Origin: Apoderus coryli
Taxonomy: Eukaryota > Arthropoda > Insecta > Coleoptera > Attelabidae
Direction: 5' to 3'
DNA length: 64,000 nucleotides
NCBI GenBank assembly: GCA_911728435.2
Contig: OU452200.1
Span: forward strand, 24,939,715 to 25,003,714
Every line of letters starts with the position of its first letter. Positions within the stretch are counted from its first letter, which is position 1. This document shows, piece by piece, positions 1 through 11,678 of the stretch. The notes below the pieces were generated by a model. The model was not told the DNA's origin. It ran no database searches and saw only the letters and a list, made by a program, of their open reading frames with translations. Made by a program: the position numbers and the translations under genes.

Positions 1-1907
1 ATAAACAATTTTTTGCAAATTGCAATATCCATGCTGTTGATTGAATTAATTTTTCATACTTCGAAAATCTCCCAATATCGGGTAAAAACTCTTCATATTT
101 GTTCATATTATTGCTATTGATCGTTAATATATTTTCTTTAATTTCCAATTCTTCATATTTTGTGTCGAAATTTAAGTTAGATTTTCTACTTTCGTTTACA
201 AACATATCTAAATTTTCTTTTAAAAATTTTGGACCTTTGAACCATCATTCTAGAGAATCGGGAGCTTTGCAGATTCGTGTACCTTGGTCAGCAAGATTTT
301 CCTTTGTAGGCAACCAGTACTATTCATCTATCACTGTCAGTTCTAAAATTTCTTCTACACGATGTGCTATAAATATTTTAAAAGTCATATTTTCACATTT
401 AATCCAATGAAAAACTGTTTTAGAGTCTGTCCAATAAAATTTTTTCGAAATGTGTAAATCTATTTCTGAAGACACGGTTTTCATTAATCGACTAAGAAGT
501 ACCGCAGCTTGTAATTCAAGTCTAGGAATAGTCATTGTCCGTAGTGGACTTACCCGAGTTTTCGCCATTAGCAAAGATGTTTCGACGTTCGATAAAGTTT
601 TAAAGCTTAGGTAAACTACTGCTGCAAACGCTTTTTCACTGGAATCGCAGAAACCATGCAACTGAATAACTTTTGATTGTCCTAATTCATACCTGTAACA
701 TCGACTTATTTCAACATTTTATCCAAAAAATCTATTTTTCATATAAATTTGTAGGTATTTCATCATCCCATCCAATCTCAGAGCGCCAAATTTCTTGTAA
801 TATTATTTTCCCTGTTATTAAAATGTTACACAAAAAACCAAGTGGGTCGTAAATTGACATTACTACTACTACTCTTAAAACTTCTCTTCTCGTAGGAATC
901 TTGTTTTCATTTATTATTTTCGGGTTAATTATGTTCAATTTGATGGGAAATATAAATTTATCTATTTTGGGAAGCCACTGTATTCCAGGCACTCTTTCAA
1001 CGGGTATATTTGTATGTTCTTCAAGATTTTTAACTTTTGAGGATCGAATATTTTCTGGAATTTCCCTTAATACATTTTCTGAATTACAAACAAAATTACA
1101 AATTTGAAATCCACCCTTCTTATGTACTGAAATAACATCAGTCGGTTATCAACATAATGTTTTCTCGTTATTGCTTCAAAAGCCTCAGGATACTCATTTT
1201 TACACTTTTTAGCATTTTTATTCTTTACGAATTGAGCCAATGAAGGCGAACACGTTGCTCCGAAAATCATAGCACTCATTTCATAAATATGGGGCTCCTC
1301 ATTTCTTCTTAAACCTATAAATCTAAATCTCTGTGCTGGTCTATCGTTTTCTCTAATAAGTACCTGGTGAAACATTTCTCCAATGAAGGCTATCTTCGGA
1401 ACTTTAAAATGACGCTAACGAGGGGTGTTAGTAGGTCAGGACCTTGAAGTAAGTCACTATTTAAACTTTTTCCGTTACTTTTAGCAGCAGCGTCGAAAAC
1501 TAATCTCAGTTTATCAGGCTTATTTGGGTTTATCACTACAAAATGTGGTAAATACCAAATTCTTTTATTTTCAGCTACTGTTTCTTCTTTAATCAATTTT
1601 CGTGCATAACCTTTTCTTAAATAATCTTCAATTTTCTCGCAATATTTTGCGCCAAAATTTGTGTCGCTATCTATTTTTCTCTCCATACAGTATAATCGAC
1701 TGAGAGCACTTTTTTTGCTTTCAGGAAACTGTACATTATCATTCTTTCACAATAAACCAATTTCAAATCTCTTCTAATAGTTTCTGTCATGATTTTTTCA
1801 CTTCTCAATATGTCTTTAGTTTTGTTACATTTGTCTGTTGTTTTCACACCAAAGGATTCAATACTAAAATATTTTTTGACTGATTCATGTAACTGTTGAT
1901 CTGACAC
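1..1907 (-). pseudogene. BEL/Pao pol: RT, RNase H, start of integrase region
   Basis: Fragments in order from 1907 downwards: linker (1671-1907); RT palm with YLPHFVV and KLRLVFDAAAKSNGKSLN (1390-1686); RT with EMFHQVLIRENDRPAQRF and MIFGATCSPSLAQFVKNKNA (about 1067-1378); the RT/RNase H connection with MSIYDPLGFL and IWRSEIGWDD (732-992); RNase H with HGFCDSSEKAFAAVVY and the FYWTDSKTVFHWI block (320-661); and a stretch like the region just before the BEL integrase core (about 1-319). The pieces lie in different frames with internal stops. It once copied element RNA into DNA. It is nonfunctional here. Confidence 0.8.
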
Positions 1908-2114
1908 AGAGTCATGAATATCTCAAATATGATACAAAAATTGAGTATTCGTTTCAGATATTATCTTTAATTTTCCATGTATTACCCATCCTAACGAGGT
2001 TTTCGAAAGAACGGGGCCATTTCTGGTTATTTGTATTACCTTTTTCGGTATTGCTAGCTGGGAATAATCTTGACCAATTAAGATCATCGGCCTTTCTTCA
2101 TGAATTCAGCATAT

Positions 2115-3404
2115 TTATTCCGAAAATATTTGGATACTCTTGTGATTTTCTACATTCACTGTTTGTTTTGGTAGTTTCATATTACTCAGTGTACTAAGTT
2201 GACTTAAGTTAAACACTTTGGCATTTTCATAAGAAGCAGATAATTTCAGGCTGACTTTTCGAGAGTTTTTGTCGTCATGTGTAATGTCATTAGTCCACTG
2301 ATAGCAAACCGGTTCATTCACACCTTTCATTCATTTCCTTGAAAGTTGATCTTGACACTGTTTCCTTTCTTTTATATTGTTGGACATTTCTATAATCATC
2401 GCTTCTTCCAACTTGAAAGTCAATTAAGCATGATATTTTAGCTGTTTCTCGAAGCCGTTCAGAAAAAATCTTTATACTAACATACTTGTTAAATTTAAAA
2501 TAAGAGCACCCCATTCCATTTTCATAAAATAAGGCAATTTTCTTACTAATTCTTTTATCAATTGTGGATTATACAAATGTCCCTTACATACCAATACTTC
2601 CAAAGTAGCTGTCAAACTAACTACTATATTAGAAAATGCTAACATCGAAACTGGTTTACGCTCTTTTGGAGACTGAACTCTTCGCGCTTTGTCAATTAAC
2701 ATATATATTATTATTTCTGGTCGTCCAATTGTTAACTCTAAAGTTTCAATTATTGTCTGAAGATTTTATGGTGCGGTGGTTGTTTTACAGTATCTCTCGC
2801 TTTTCCACGTGGGCATCTTTGAATACGTATAATATTTTCTTCATCTGAGAACTTACATGTTTCTGAAATTCTCTTAAATTGGGAATAAAAGAGAGGACAT
2901 TCCAATAATGGTAGATCATTATCACATGAACGCTTCAAAAAAACATTTTTCATATATTCATGTTCTTCTATATTTTTGTTTCTAGAAAAAGCCTCAAAAT
3001 CGTTTTCATTCTAGCAAATCCAATGTTTTACCTTTTCTTGTGGTTTTTCTTTAATAATATTTGATATATTTGGTTCGTCAACTTGTATTTCTTTACCATC
3101 AATTTCACTACCATACTTGCTTCCAAGATCACTAAATTTACACTGCATTTCTAACTCCAATATTTTCTTTTCTCTTTTCTTCTATTATAGCGAGTTTCTT
3201 AATTTTCTCTAATTGTAATTCCATTAACTGTCCGTTTTTCGAACTATTCGTTGAAATTGATGATACTGATCTCGTGTTTCTTCCTTCAACTGAAGGATTA
3301 TTATTCAATTTCTCATTTTCATCTCCATTTACCTTTGAAGGCGTTTTCTCTATTACTTGATCAGCAAATCCAATACAATCTGATAATTCGTTTATAGATG
3401 ACAT
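2115..3404 (-). pseudogene. BEL/Pao gag and protease region, degenerate
   Basis: The best-preserved part is the N-terminus at 3138-3404, which begins MSSINELSDCIGFADQ and continues into a charged, coiled-coil-like segment (LMELQLEKIKKLAIIEEKRKE), as BEL gag proteins often do. The rest (2115-2953) survives as short overlapping ORFs without a recognisable intact zinc knuckle or aspartic protease motif. Assignment rests on position directly upstream of the BEL/Pao RT on the same strand. Confidence 0.55.
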
Positions 3405-4700
3405 TTTTTGTCAAAAAAAATTTTGTTTTTCAAAATTATTTATTTACCAATTTTCCAGTTTTATAGAACTATTATCCAAATTTTAGTTCTGTTTTACTCG
3501 AAGGACCATGTAAATATACTCTTAAGAGCCAGTTTTATAGGCTACGGTAATACTATCGTTTAACCACCAGCTTTTGTCTTTGGTTTAACTCATATAGTTA
3601 TTCAAAATGTTAGTTTTATAGATTACGGTTACTTGCAAAATTTAGCTAACTTCACTTTATATGAAACTATCAGTAGTAATACTCGTATCCCTAGGATATT
3701 GATAATAGACGAAATAATTTTATGCGATCGAAAGCTCGTTCCTTGGTATCAGCTCGAAGCCGGAGCAGCCGAAGGCTGAGGGCTGTTACCAAGCCACGCA
3801 CTTCTAAATATATTTTCTTGCAAGCTGTTTTAAGATTTATAATTTTCTAAGTTCATTTTCTTGATTATTACTAAAAGTTATTTTTATTTTACTCTTTGCG
3901 TTTTTAATTCAGAAGATTATTAAAGTTGAATTATTGAAATAATTGCTTTAATTTTTATTCTAGTTTTTTTTTTGTTTTCTTTCTTTTTATTAAATAAAGT
4001 AACTGAAGGTATTTGGATGGAAATCGATGTAATTATTCGCAAATTACATCGCTTTCCATCATATTAAATGCTTATTAAGATTGAATAGAGCTTTTGTTTG
4101 ATAATCAATTGTCGATTATCCTGTGTTTTAGATTATTTATTTTTTCGATGTATAGTTTTAATTTATAGTTAGATTTTCTTTTTAATAATAATTTCTTCTC
4201 TTTTTTTTTATTATTAATTTTAAATAAATATAAAGTTACCCCCTACAAAAATTTGAGTTTTAATTACGAGGGGGAAATAAAAAATGAATAAATCTTGAAG
4301 CAGTAGTGTTAAACAAGGTTGAAGTGTTGTGAACGACGCCAAAGTTGCTGTGTCATCTAAAAAAGGTTTGATTAGCTATTAGTTGTTTGTTTCTTTCATT
4401 TAATAATTTGATTCTGTTATTATTCTTTTGACTATCTTAATTTGGTTCTCGGTCTCTAAGAATTACGCAACATCTAGATTAACACTCCTTAAATATTATG
4501 TATTAAATTCGAAACTAGTGGCTATATTAATTTTCTTATTACGGTTTAGACGGGGTAATACTCTCTGCATTCTTTATCTTATCTATATATAACTCCGGTT
4601 AATTAATAGTGCCACATGTGTACTGTCCCTATGACGACTGTAGAAAGCGAAATATGTTTCTCTACCCTCAAACGGATCAAAACATTTTTAAGAAACACTA
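3405..4700. other. Non-coding stretch, possible 5' LTR/leader of the BEL element
   Basis: No coding sequence was seen. The region sits immediately upstream (minus strand) of the BEL gag start, where the 5' LTR and leader would be, but I could not fix LTR ends. It holds a 12-bp imperfect inverted repeat (CTTGGTATCAGC at about 3741, GCTGTTACCAAG at about 3782) enclosing GC-rich sequence, and a short hairpin around 4028-4055 (GATGTAATT and AATTACATC). Confidence 0.3.
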
Positions 4701-5696
4701 CACTGAAAAAAATATTGTACGTAAAACCAATGAATGGTTGTCATCAATATTTTGAACATTAATATTATGAATTGGTCACTGTTACAATGAATTTTGATCA
4801 TAAATTAATAATTTCATAAATAGAAACAATGTACGACGAAACATTAATCAATAAATGCAAGACATCGAAAATTTATGTTTTTTTTTTTCATCAATATATG
4901 TCACTATTTATTGCTTCAATGTTTTAAATTTATTAATTTATGCTCTTTGCCTTTAACACAATAATTTGTAAATCATACACCTATGAACAGCGAACATAAA
5001 AACTAATAAACGATCATCGTTGATTCAATGCACCCGGACCATAGACTGAATACTCAAAACATTGACATTATGACATTCTCATAGACTTTTTGTTTACGCG
5101 TCCTTTTTGTTTTGTTTAGTTAAATGTATACAGTTGAAAAGTGAAGTGTGTTCCTAAATCTATTTTTAAAATTTGTTCCCAAATAATACAACAAATGTAG
5201 AAGTATAAGGTAAGTAGTAATCCTTTTATATAAGTACCATTTAGTAAAGTACAAAACTAAAGTCAGTTTAAAACGAAAAAAAAACACAGTGCGGTATTCC
5301 TTTGTAATGTTGAAAACCCGCCGATACGAGGGGAGAAATTTTATGGGCTCTTCATGGATATTTAGTGCTATCCGCTAAGCTATGTTCCAAAGGTGCCAGT
5401 GGAAAGATAAGCCCTTTAAAGTACACAATAAAAGAGTCTCAAGAATATTTTTTATTTTGTGCTAAAACAGTTCAAGAAATAGAAGAACATATAATAAACC
5501 TTAAAGGAAGAAAATCTGCAATTCAACCGTACTTATGGGTTCTATAAGTCTATTCTAAAGGCGCACACTGTTTACTTAAAAACCTGTTATTTTGATGAAT
5601 AATAATAATATAATAAATGACTTTATTGAGAACTTAGAAAAGTTACACAAAAGGCGAAGTTGATGCACAGCCTCCTAACTTAACATATTAGCAATA

Positions 5697-6561
5697 TTAA
5701 AGATAACTGCATAATAATAACAACAACAAAAACCCTGATACATAAAAAAAGGCAATGATTCCTTGATGCACTGCGGCACTACGCAATGTCCTGTGCCCAG
5801 ACACTGCCGTTCCCAAAATGACAACCTGACTTCTATCATTCACATATGTTCCGAGTAGAGACACAGCAGACTCCCCAAAGCCCAGGTAACCCACAATGGC
5901 CAGCAACAAACCATGACCAATGCGGTCAAATGCCCCTTGCGTAGTCCAACAGCAGCAATGCCGTCAATCGACCCTGATCTACCGCCCCCAATGCATCATC
6001 CAGTATTTTAAGTCATGTCGTGGAGCAACTGTAACCCTGACGGAACCCAGACTGGACCTCCGACAACAACCCATGCCCATCAAGATATGTTTTCATTTGA
6101 TTGCAGATCACTCTCTCAATAACCTTGGAGATCGCTGGGAGTATATTAATCGGTCTATAAGATCCTTAAATGTTGATGGAGTTTTAGTTTTGGGATTGGA
6201 ATGACATTGGCTTCTTTCCAACATGTTGGGAAGTTCCTCGTTTCTATATTGTAATTAACTAGATGCTGTATAAAGGGCATTATAAACGGACAACTACTAC
6301 TACTAGCATATCAATACTGATCATGTCACTGCCTACAGCATTTGACTTAATCCCAAGCAATGCATCAAGTACGAGTATCTCCCCATGATCCACCATTGTA
6401 AATTCAAAGTTAATATCAGGCCTAATTTTATTACCTAAGTAAAAATTGATCGTTCCTGGGTCCGGATTGTTGGTAGAAGTGGCCACAAAGAAATTCATTA
6501 ATATTATCAACATCATGAATAAAAGACGGTATTGTGATATTTTCCCTTGCATAATTTCCAA
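5697..6561 (-). pseudogene. Non-LTR retrotransposon reverse transcriptase fragment
   Basis: On the minus strand there are RT pieces: an N-terminal finger region with ALLGIKSNAVGSDMIS, then NFPTCWKEANVIPIPK, SEVQSGFRQGYSCSTT, LLLLDYA (just before the expected KAFD) and GYLGFGESAVSLLGTYVNDR. Several frameshifts and stops separate them. The KSNAVGPD, WKEA.VIPIPK and QSGFR.GYSC signatures are those of Jockey/R1-type non-LTR RTs. A GTA-repeat expansion has made a run of valines near 6295. Both ends are truncated and no endonuclease was seen. Confidence 0.7.
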
Positions 6562-6914
6562 TTTTGTTTAGAAGAATTTCCGCGGACTTTAGTTTCCAAA
6601 TATAGTTTTTTCTCCCTTTTCACCTCAGACGACAGACGAATCTGACATGTTTAGCATTTAATATTAACTAAATTAAAAATAAAGCCTTTAGATTTCGAGT
6701 GTCGTACAAATATGATTTAATTTATTTACAAAGCAGGTGCTTCAAATCAATGGACGTATAGCAAGATAATTTTGAGTCTTATTTGGGCTTTTAAGTTCTC
6801 TAACCATTGGTACTAGTATATTTGAACCATACTGCACTTTGCAGTACACATAATACATATGTACCTATATGCTCGCGATTATTGATTGAATACAGAACAA
6901 TAATCTCAATCTTT

Positions 6915-7320
6915 CGTAATAATAATTTCCGGCGAACACAATTACGTAAAACAATTATTATAACCCAATGTAATAATCAGCTAACATTGGTTTAACGTAC
7001 AAAAGTCATAGATTCATGTTTATCGTTCGTAACATTAATAACCTTCAGACATCGGTTTAATGTACAAAAGTCATAGATTAATGTTCATCGTTCGTAACAT
7101 TAATAACCAGCTAACATCGGATTTACGTATTGGAGACATAAACTAATCTTCATCGTTCGTAACATTAACAACCTGGTAACATCGTTTTAACGTACATGAG
7201 TTATAAATTAATGTCCATCATTCGTAAGATCAATAACCGGCGAGCATAAATTTATGTTCTTTATTTATTAATTCAACGTACAGAATTCGCTACCGAATTT
7301 ATGTACGAACGTTCATTGTA
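6915..7320. repeat. Degenerate 65-bp tandem repeat
   Basis: The block CGTAACATTAATAACC followed by AACATCGGTTTAACGTAC recurs with a 65-bp spacing: the ACAT marker falls at 6984, 7049, 7114 and 7179, with a diverged fifth unit near 7243. Units differ at several positions. The array sits just inside the right end of the possible CACTG element, so it may be a subterminal repeat of that element. Confidence 0.75.
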
Positions 7321-7671
7321 ATAATGTCACCCATCATCGGCTCAAATTTAATGTTAACGTTCATTGATTTCAAGCACTTTTTTATTAATATCACGTACCT
7401 TTTCGGTTCAGTGTATGGGCCAGGAAAGGTTGTGCGCGTGAGCAATGCCATCTATTGATGCTATCTATTGAAAAAAACTTGTGAAGTCCTGTTCAGAAAT
7501 CTAGAAGGATGCACTTCACTTACAAACAGTTTTATTGATCATGGTGAGTTTAGCAAAATGTTATTCTCTAGCTACTCCAACTACTTAAAAAAAAACTATC
7601 ACTTTAATTCTTTATTTTGAAACATTTTATTTTTATTATTATTTATTGCCTTATTTCCACCTTGTTGTGCC

Positions 7672-7704
7672 CCACCTTCTTTCAGACCTCACGAGCCGCC
7701 ACTG
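7672..7704. repeat. Isolated hAT-type terminus
   Basis: CACGAGCCGCCACTG at the end of this interval resembles the right terminus of the hAT element at 11858-13122 (ACAAGCCGCCACTG). The matching left end was not located, so this is a solo end or a fragment. Confidence 0.35.
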
Positions 7705-7849
7705 CTTATATATCGCTGATAGACAGTGTTTAATTTGAAATAAGAAAATTGATATAAATTTCCGGTATAACGGGAAGTTGAAAAAAATATAACAATATTG
7801 TCAGTTAAATTGTCAAATCGACTGGTTTGTTTTCTATAATCACTCTATA

Positions 7850-8488
7850 CAGGGTTATTCACGCTTTATGGCGCGGAATATTGTGGCGAAACTACGTAAC
7901 TTTCAATAAGTTGCTTTATTGGACGTGTAGGCATCTACTATCGCTACTTTTTAAAAATAGTTTCATATTATACAGGGTGTCCCAAATAACCTAAAAGTAT
8001 CAAAGTTCTGTTTTTTTAATAGACTGCCCTGTATGTTATTGCACTTTTAGATCCTCTTATCAAATTAAGTGTCTGTTTCATTAATGTTTACAATACCTAA
8101 ACCTTAAGGTTGTTTAAATAAATTTCATTTTCTGAAAATCTAGCCTAATTTTCATCTTTCAAATACTTAGGAAGTATTTAAGTCATGTTGACGAAATTAA
8201 CTCTAAAGTGTAATAATAGATCATATTTGGTATTCCAATTGCAATAAACTTGCAATCTTATATACGGTGTCCAAAAACGAAAACTATTCAAATAAGAACT
8301 TTAAGTTGCTATAACCTCTTTAATTTAAATGAAACGTCATATTTCTGAACTTACCCAGCAATGTACTTACTAATTACCTGTCGAATAGTATTAGGGTGTA
8401 CTATAGCTAAGTCTGCGCGTTTTGGCAGAAAAGGCCAAATAATTGTTTTGTACACCATTTGGTGTTTTTTAAATAAATGTTTTAATGT
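7850..8488 (+). repeat. Left terminal inverted repeat of the 3.3-kb mariner-type element
   Basis: Pairs in inverted orientation with 10539-11179. Shared landmarks include the GCGCGGAATATTGTGGCGAAACTACGT-like tip, an internal ACAGGGTGTCCCAAATA block, and CGCGCAGACTTAGC-type sequence near the inner end. The short ORF that can be read here is repeat sequence, not a gene. Confidence 0.85.
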
Positions 8489-8791
8489 TTCTAGTAGCCT
8501 ATGGTATCAGAAATGTAAAATGATCTACAACTATAAAAGTCATTATGAATTATTCTTATTTATGCATAAACAGCATTGATGATAATAAAAAGCACAGATA
8601 AATTTCTACCAAAATATTCATAACATCTGTTCGAAATGTTGACCGTCCATTTCACTTCGATATTCTTTTTTAGTAGATTTTTAAAAAAAAATCTAACTAT
8701 TCAGGAGATCGACACAACCGAAATTTTGAAAAAATTTTATGCAGTACTTCATTTTATGACCCCTGGATCCTAAAAATGACCTCAGTTCAAA

Positions 8792-8794
<3 letters not shown>

Positions 8795-8826
<32 letters not shown>
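8795..8826. repeat. (TA)n microsatellite
   Basis: Uninterrupted TA dinucleotide run of about 16 units inside the mariner-type element. Confidence 0.9.
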
Positions 8827-8828
<2 letters not shown>

Positions 8829-9362
8829 GATATAGAAACTTTGCGTCACGTTCTAGGCCGCATTTTTTGACCAATCGAAACAAAATTTGGTTAAAAAATC
8901 GGCTAGGTCATGGAATCGCGTAAGTTCGTTGGCGATTGAGATCGGAGAGCTATTTTCAGAATTGCGGCCTGTCAAAGTTTTAAAAAAATCATATTTTTTT
9001 CGTTGTTAATAGAAAATACCGATGTTACATATCAAATGATAGAGCACTTAAATCTCTACAATATTTATTTGGAGAGTTTTTTCATCGCTGGTATATTTAA
9101 GTAAATGTAAGTCAATATAAAGTAAAAAAAAATAAAAAAAAATATCATCACCCACTATACCTGTAATTATTTTGACAAATAAACACCTGTGAAATAACAA
9201 TAAGACCGTACTTACGTATGTATTATAGTATAATGGGTATTTCAGTTAAAATAACTGTCAATATGACACTTTGGTTATATTTGGCGAATGTCAGAATATT
9301 CCGTTATTTGTTTATTAATAGTGGGTGTCAGTGGTAGACTAAGTATAAATAAAAAATACATA

Positions 9363-10344
9363 AATCAAAAATCTACTTTTCCGACTGGCTGCCATCGGGA
9401 TTTTTGAAAACTACGGCTAACTCTGATCAACATTTGCGGGGTACCAGTTTGAAAAGCATCTCTTATGCGTATTTTCATATCGTGTGGTGTTGTTGGAGGC
9501 GTCTTTTAGACATATCCTTTCACGTATTCCGATAAAAAGATATCCGGAGATATGGGAAGTCAATTGTTTCTTCCAATTCACCTGTGATGATAATGAGGCG
9601 GAGCTCTATCTAATTGAAACCACATGGTTGTTCTCCTTTTTAAAGGAATTTCTTCTAATAATACATGAAGTTGGGGTAGAAGGTAATCCAGTACCATCAT
9701 ACCATTTAACGATCCCTCAAAAATTAGGGTACTATTAAATATCGGCCCAATGTTCCATCCCACACATCAATGGACCACCTATTTGGATTGTTGATGATTT
9801 TGTATTCATGGGGATTCGACGCAGAATAATAATGGTCGTTGTGTCTATTGTTGTGAAATGTATATTCGTCACTAAATAACACATTATCAGAAAATGCTTT
9901 ATTTACTGCCACTTTATCAAACCACACTTGCGAAATTCAATTCTATTGTCAAAATCATTTCCATAAAGCTCTTGACAAAGCTGAATTTTATAAGCATGAA
10001 ATCTATGTTTTTTTAATCACTCGTGAAATACTTGCCTGACAAATATTGGTGTTGTCGAATATCTGATTTCGACTAATATGGGGATTTTCGATTACTGGAC
10101 CAACTGTAGCAAAAATAGTTTTTCCATTTTCGGTGACAGGTTTACTTGTAACGTAGTTCTTATAGCCAACACTTTCAGTTTCCTTAAACTGATATAAAAG
10201 TCTCTGAAAAGCAGCTGGTCTTGGATGATTTCGTATGGGAAACCTTTGAGCATAAACTCGAGAAGCCAATAAAGAATTTTGATGGCATTCTCCATGGATC
10301 AATATGATATCAATACGTTCTTCTTTTGAGTAAATAATCTTCAT
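9363..10344 (-). pseudogene. DUF4817/DDE transposase of the Tc1/mariner-type element, disrupted
   Basis: The N-terminus (10003-10344) starts MKIIYSKEERIDIILIHGE and continues through RPAAFQRLLYQF, the helix-turn-helix region seen in DUF4817 transposases, ending at a stop. The catalytic domain follows in other frames: VLFSDEYTFHNN with the first Asp (9724-9927), WFQLDRAPPHYHHR with the second Asp (9578-9763), then TPPTTPHDMKIRIRDAFQTG near the C-terminus. The usual SPDLTPLDFFLWGY block is reduced to SPDI followed by FLSEYVKGYV, so the third acidic residue appears deleted. Frameshifts plus this loss make the protein inactive. Confidence 0.75.
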
Positions 10345-10538
10345 TTTAACAAAACTAACAATGGTAAATCAATAACATTTAGTAAAGCATGAACAGCAAA
10401 TTAAATTGAAAAATAATTATAGGCGGAAGGCCTTTTGGGGTTTTGTACCAATAAAGTACGTTTTTTTATTATTATTATTATTATTATATTAATAATTTCG
10501 TCAAATGCATAAAATATAGGTTAATAATTTAAATTAGA

Positions 10539-11179
10539 TCCATTAAAACGTTTATTTAAAAAACACCAAATGGTATACAATATATTATTTGACGTTTTCT
10601 GCCAAAACGCGCAGACTTAGCTATAGTACACCCTAACACCATTCGAGAGGTAATTAGTAAGTACATTGCTAGCAAGTTCAGAAATATGACGTTCCATTTA
10701 AATTAATGAGGTTATAGCAACTTAAAGTTCTTATTTGAGTAGTTTTAATTTTTGGACACCCTGAATAAGATTGCAAGTTTATTGCAATTTGAATACCAAA
10801 TATGATCTATTATAACACTTTAGAGTTAATTTCGTCAACATGACTTAAATACTTCCCAAGTATTTCAAAGATGAAAATTAGGCTAGATTTTCAGAAAATT
10901 CAATTTATTTAAACAATCTTAAGGTTTAGGTATTATAAACCTTAATGAAACAGACTCTTAATTTGATCAGAGGACCTAAAAGTGCAATTATATACAGGTC
11001 ATTCCATTAAAAAAAAACACAACTTTGATATTTTTAGATTATTTAAGACACCCTGTATAATATGAAAACAATTTTAAAAAGTAACCATAGTAGATGCCTA
11101 CATGTCCAATAAATGAAACTTATTGAATGTCACGTAGTTTCGCCACAATATTCCGCGCCATAAAGCGTGAATAACCCCG
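10539..11179 (-). repeat. Right terminal inverted repeat of the 3.3-kb mariner-type element
   Basis: Reverse-complement partner of 7850-8488. It differs by scattered substitutions and small indels, so the copy is not recent. Confidence 0.85.
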
Positions 11180-11402
11180 TACATTCAATATTCATAATAT
11201 AGATTGTTTGGTTAATACTGAAACTTTTCTTTTTTGCCATTTTGCTCATCCCATATCTCAATAATAATTATGGTATAAGTTTATTTGTTGGTAATAAGGT
11301 AAACTATATTATTCAAAAAATAAAACAAAAAAAATCAATCCAGTGAAATCATTTGGAAATATAAAAGTCAAATTTTCATTATTTCGATTTTACGAGAATA
11401 TC

Positions 11403-11412
11403 TTTATTTATT
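11403..11412 (-). terminator. Candidate CFAP43 polyadenylation signal
   Basis: Minus-strand AATAAATAAA (plus strand tttatttatt) lies about 125 bp after the CFAP43 stop codon at 11537-11539. It is the nearest AATAAA downstream of the stop on that strand that I found. Confidence 0.5.
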
Positions 11413-11536
11413 TTCAAATCCTAATGCATTGTATTTATATCACACAATTATTAGATAATTAAGCTAAACGATTTTATATTATAGGAACTTGTTCTTTTAT
11501 ACCAAATTACATTATAAACACACAATCAACATAAAG

Positions 11537-11678
11537 TTAGGCATCAATAAGTTTATATTTAAATGTTGGAAATGTACGTAAGCGCAGCAATTCTAATTCA
11601 GTTTGTAAAATCAGGATTTCATTGAAATTCTGTTGAATTTGCTGTACCAAAAAGCTCCGCTTCAGCATTGAACTCATT
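11537..11678 (-). CDS. CFAP43: CFAP43 exon p: C-terminus and stop
   Basis: 142 nt, acceptor TTCTTTTTCAG. It completes an Arg codon and encodes MSSMLKRSFLVQQIQQNFNE, then ILILQTELELLRLRTFPTF and KYKLIDA before TAA at 11539-11537. The family ends with an AQ..EI..L..E.ERLRM.TFPAL helix, so this is the natural C-terminus. It lies 3.6 kb from exon o, beyond a hAT element and a hammerhead-ribozyme repeat. Confidence 0.9.

Larger units (their letters stand above)
1..3404 (-). mobile_element. Decayed BEL/Pao LTR retrotransposon, internal region
   Basis: Read on the minus strand, the order is a gag-like N-terminus (from 3404), a protease/linker region, reverse transcriptase, RNase H and the start of the integrase region, which runs off the window at base 1. 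This is BEL/Pao polyprotein order. The reading frame is broken many times by stops and frameshifts, so the copy is dead. No target-site duplication or matching pair of LTRs can be defined because only one side is in the window. BEL/Pao is chosen over Ty3/Gypsy from the RT-RNase H connection (WLPK, YDPLGFL, IWRSEIGWDDE). Confidence 0.8.
4701..7413. mobile_element. Possible TIR DNA transposon (CACTG...CAGTG ends)
   Basis: The left end reads CACTGAA and the right end TTCAGTG, each followed inward by a GTACGT-containing block and ATTACAATGAA-like subterminal sequence in inverted orientation. The flanks carry TA on both sides (4699-4700, 7414-7415). CACTA/EnSpm-type elements start with CACTA or CACTG, so that superfamily is one possibility. 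No transposase is visible. Inside are a non-LTR RT fragment and a 65-bp tandem array. The TIR match is short and patchy, so the boundaries are tentative. Confidence 0.35.
7850..11179 (-). mobile_element. Tc1/mariner-type transposon with ~640-bp inverted repeats
   Basis: The ends read CAGGGTTATTCACG and (as reverse complement) CGGGGTTATTCACG, and are flanked by TA on both sides (7848-7849, 11180-11181), the mariner target duplication. The terminal inverted repeats run about 640 bp each and are clearly alignable. The 3.33-kb element carries a minus-strand transposase pseudogene with an N-terminal DUF4817-like helix-turn-helix and a DDE domain. TIR fragments of the same family occur at 19467, 35100 and 61680. 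The copy lies just downstream of the last CFAP43 exon. Confidence 0.85.

Noticed and set aside
3138..3404. Host coiled-coil gene starting at 3404 (minus)
   Set aside because: Its position immediately before BEL/Pao pol on the same strand makes gag the better reading.
8361..8579. Plus-strand ORF of 72 codons
   Set aside because: It lies in the terminal inverted repeat of the mariner-type element and its mate is non-coding.
9484..9738. Plus-strand ORF of 84 codons
   Set aside because: It is the antisense of the minus-strand DDE transposase, whose catalytic motifs read on the other strand.
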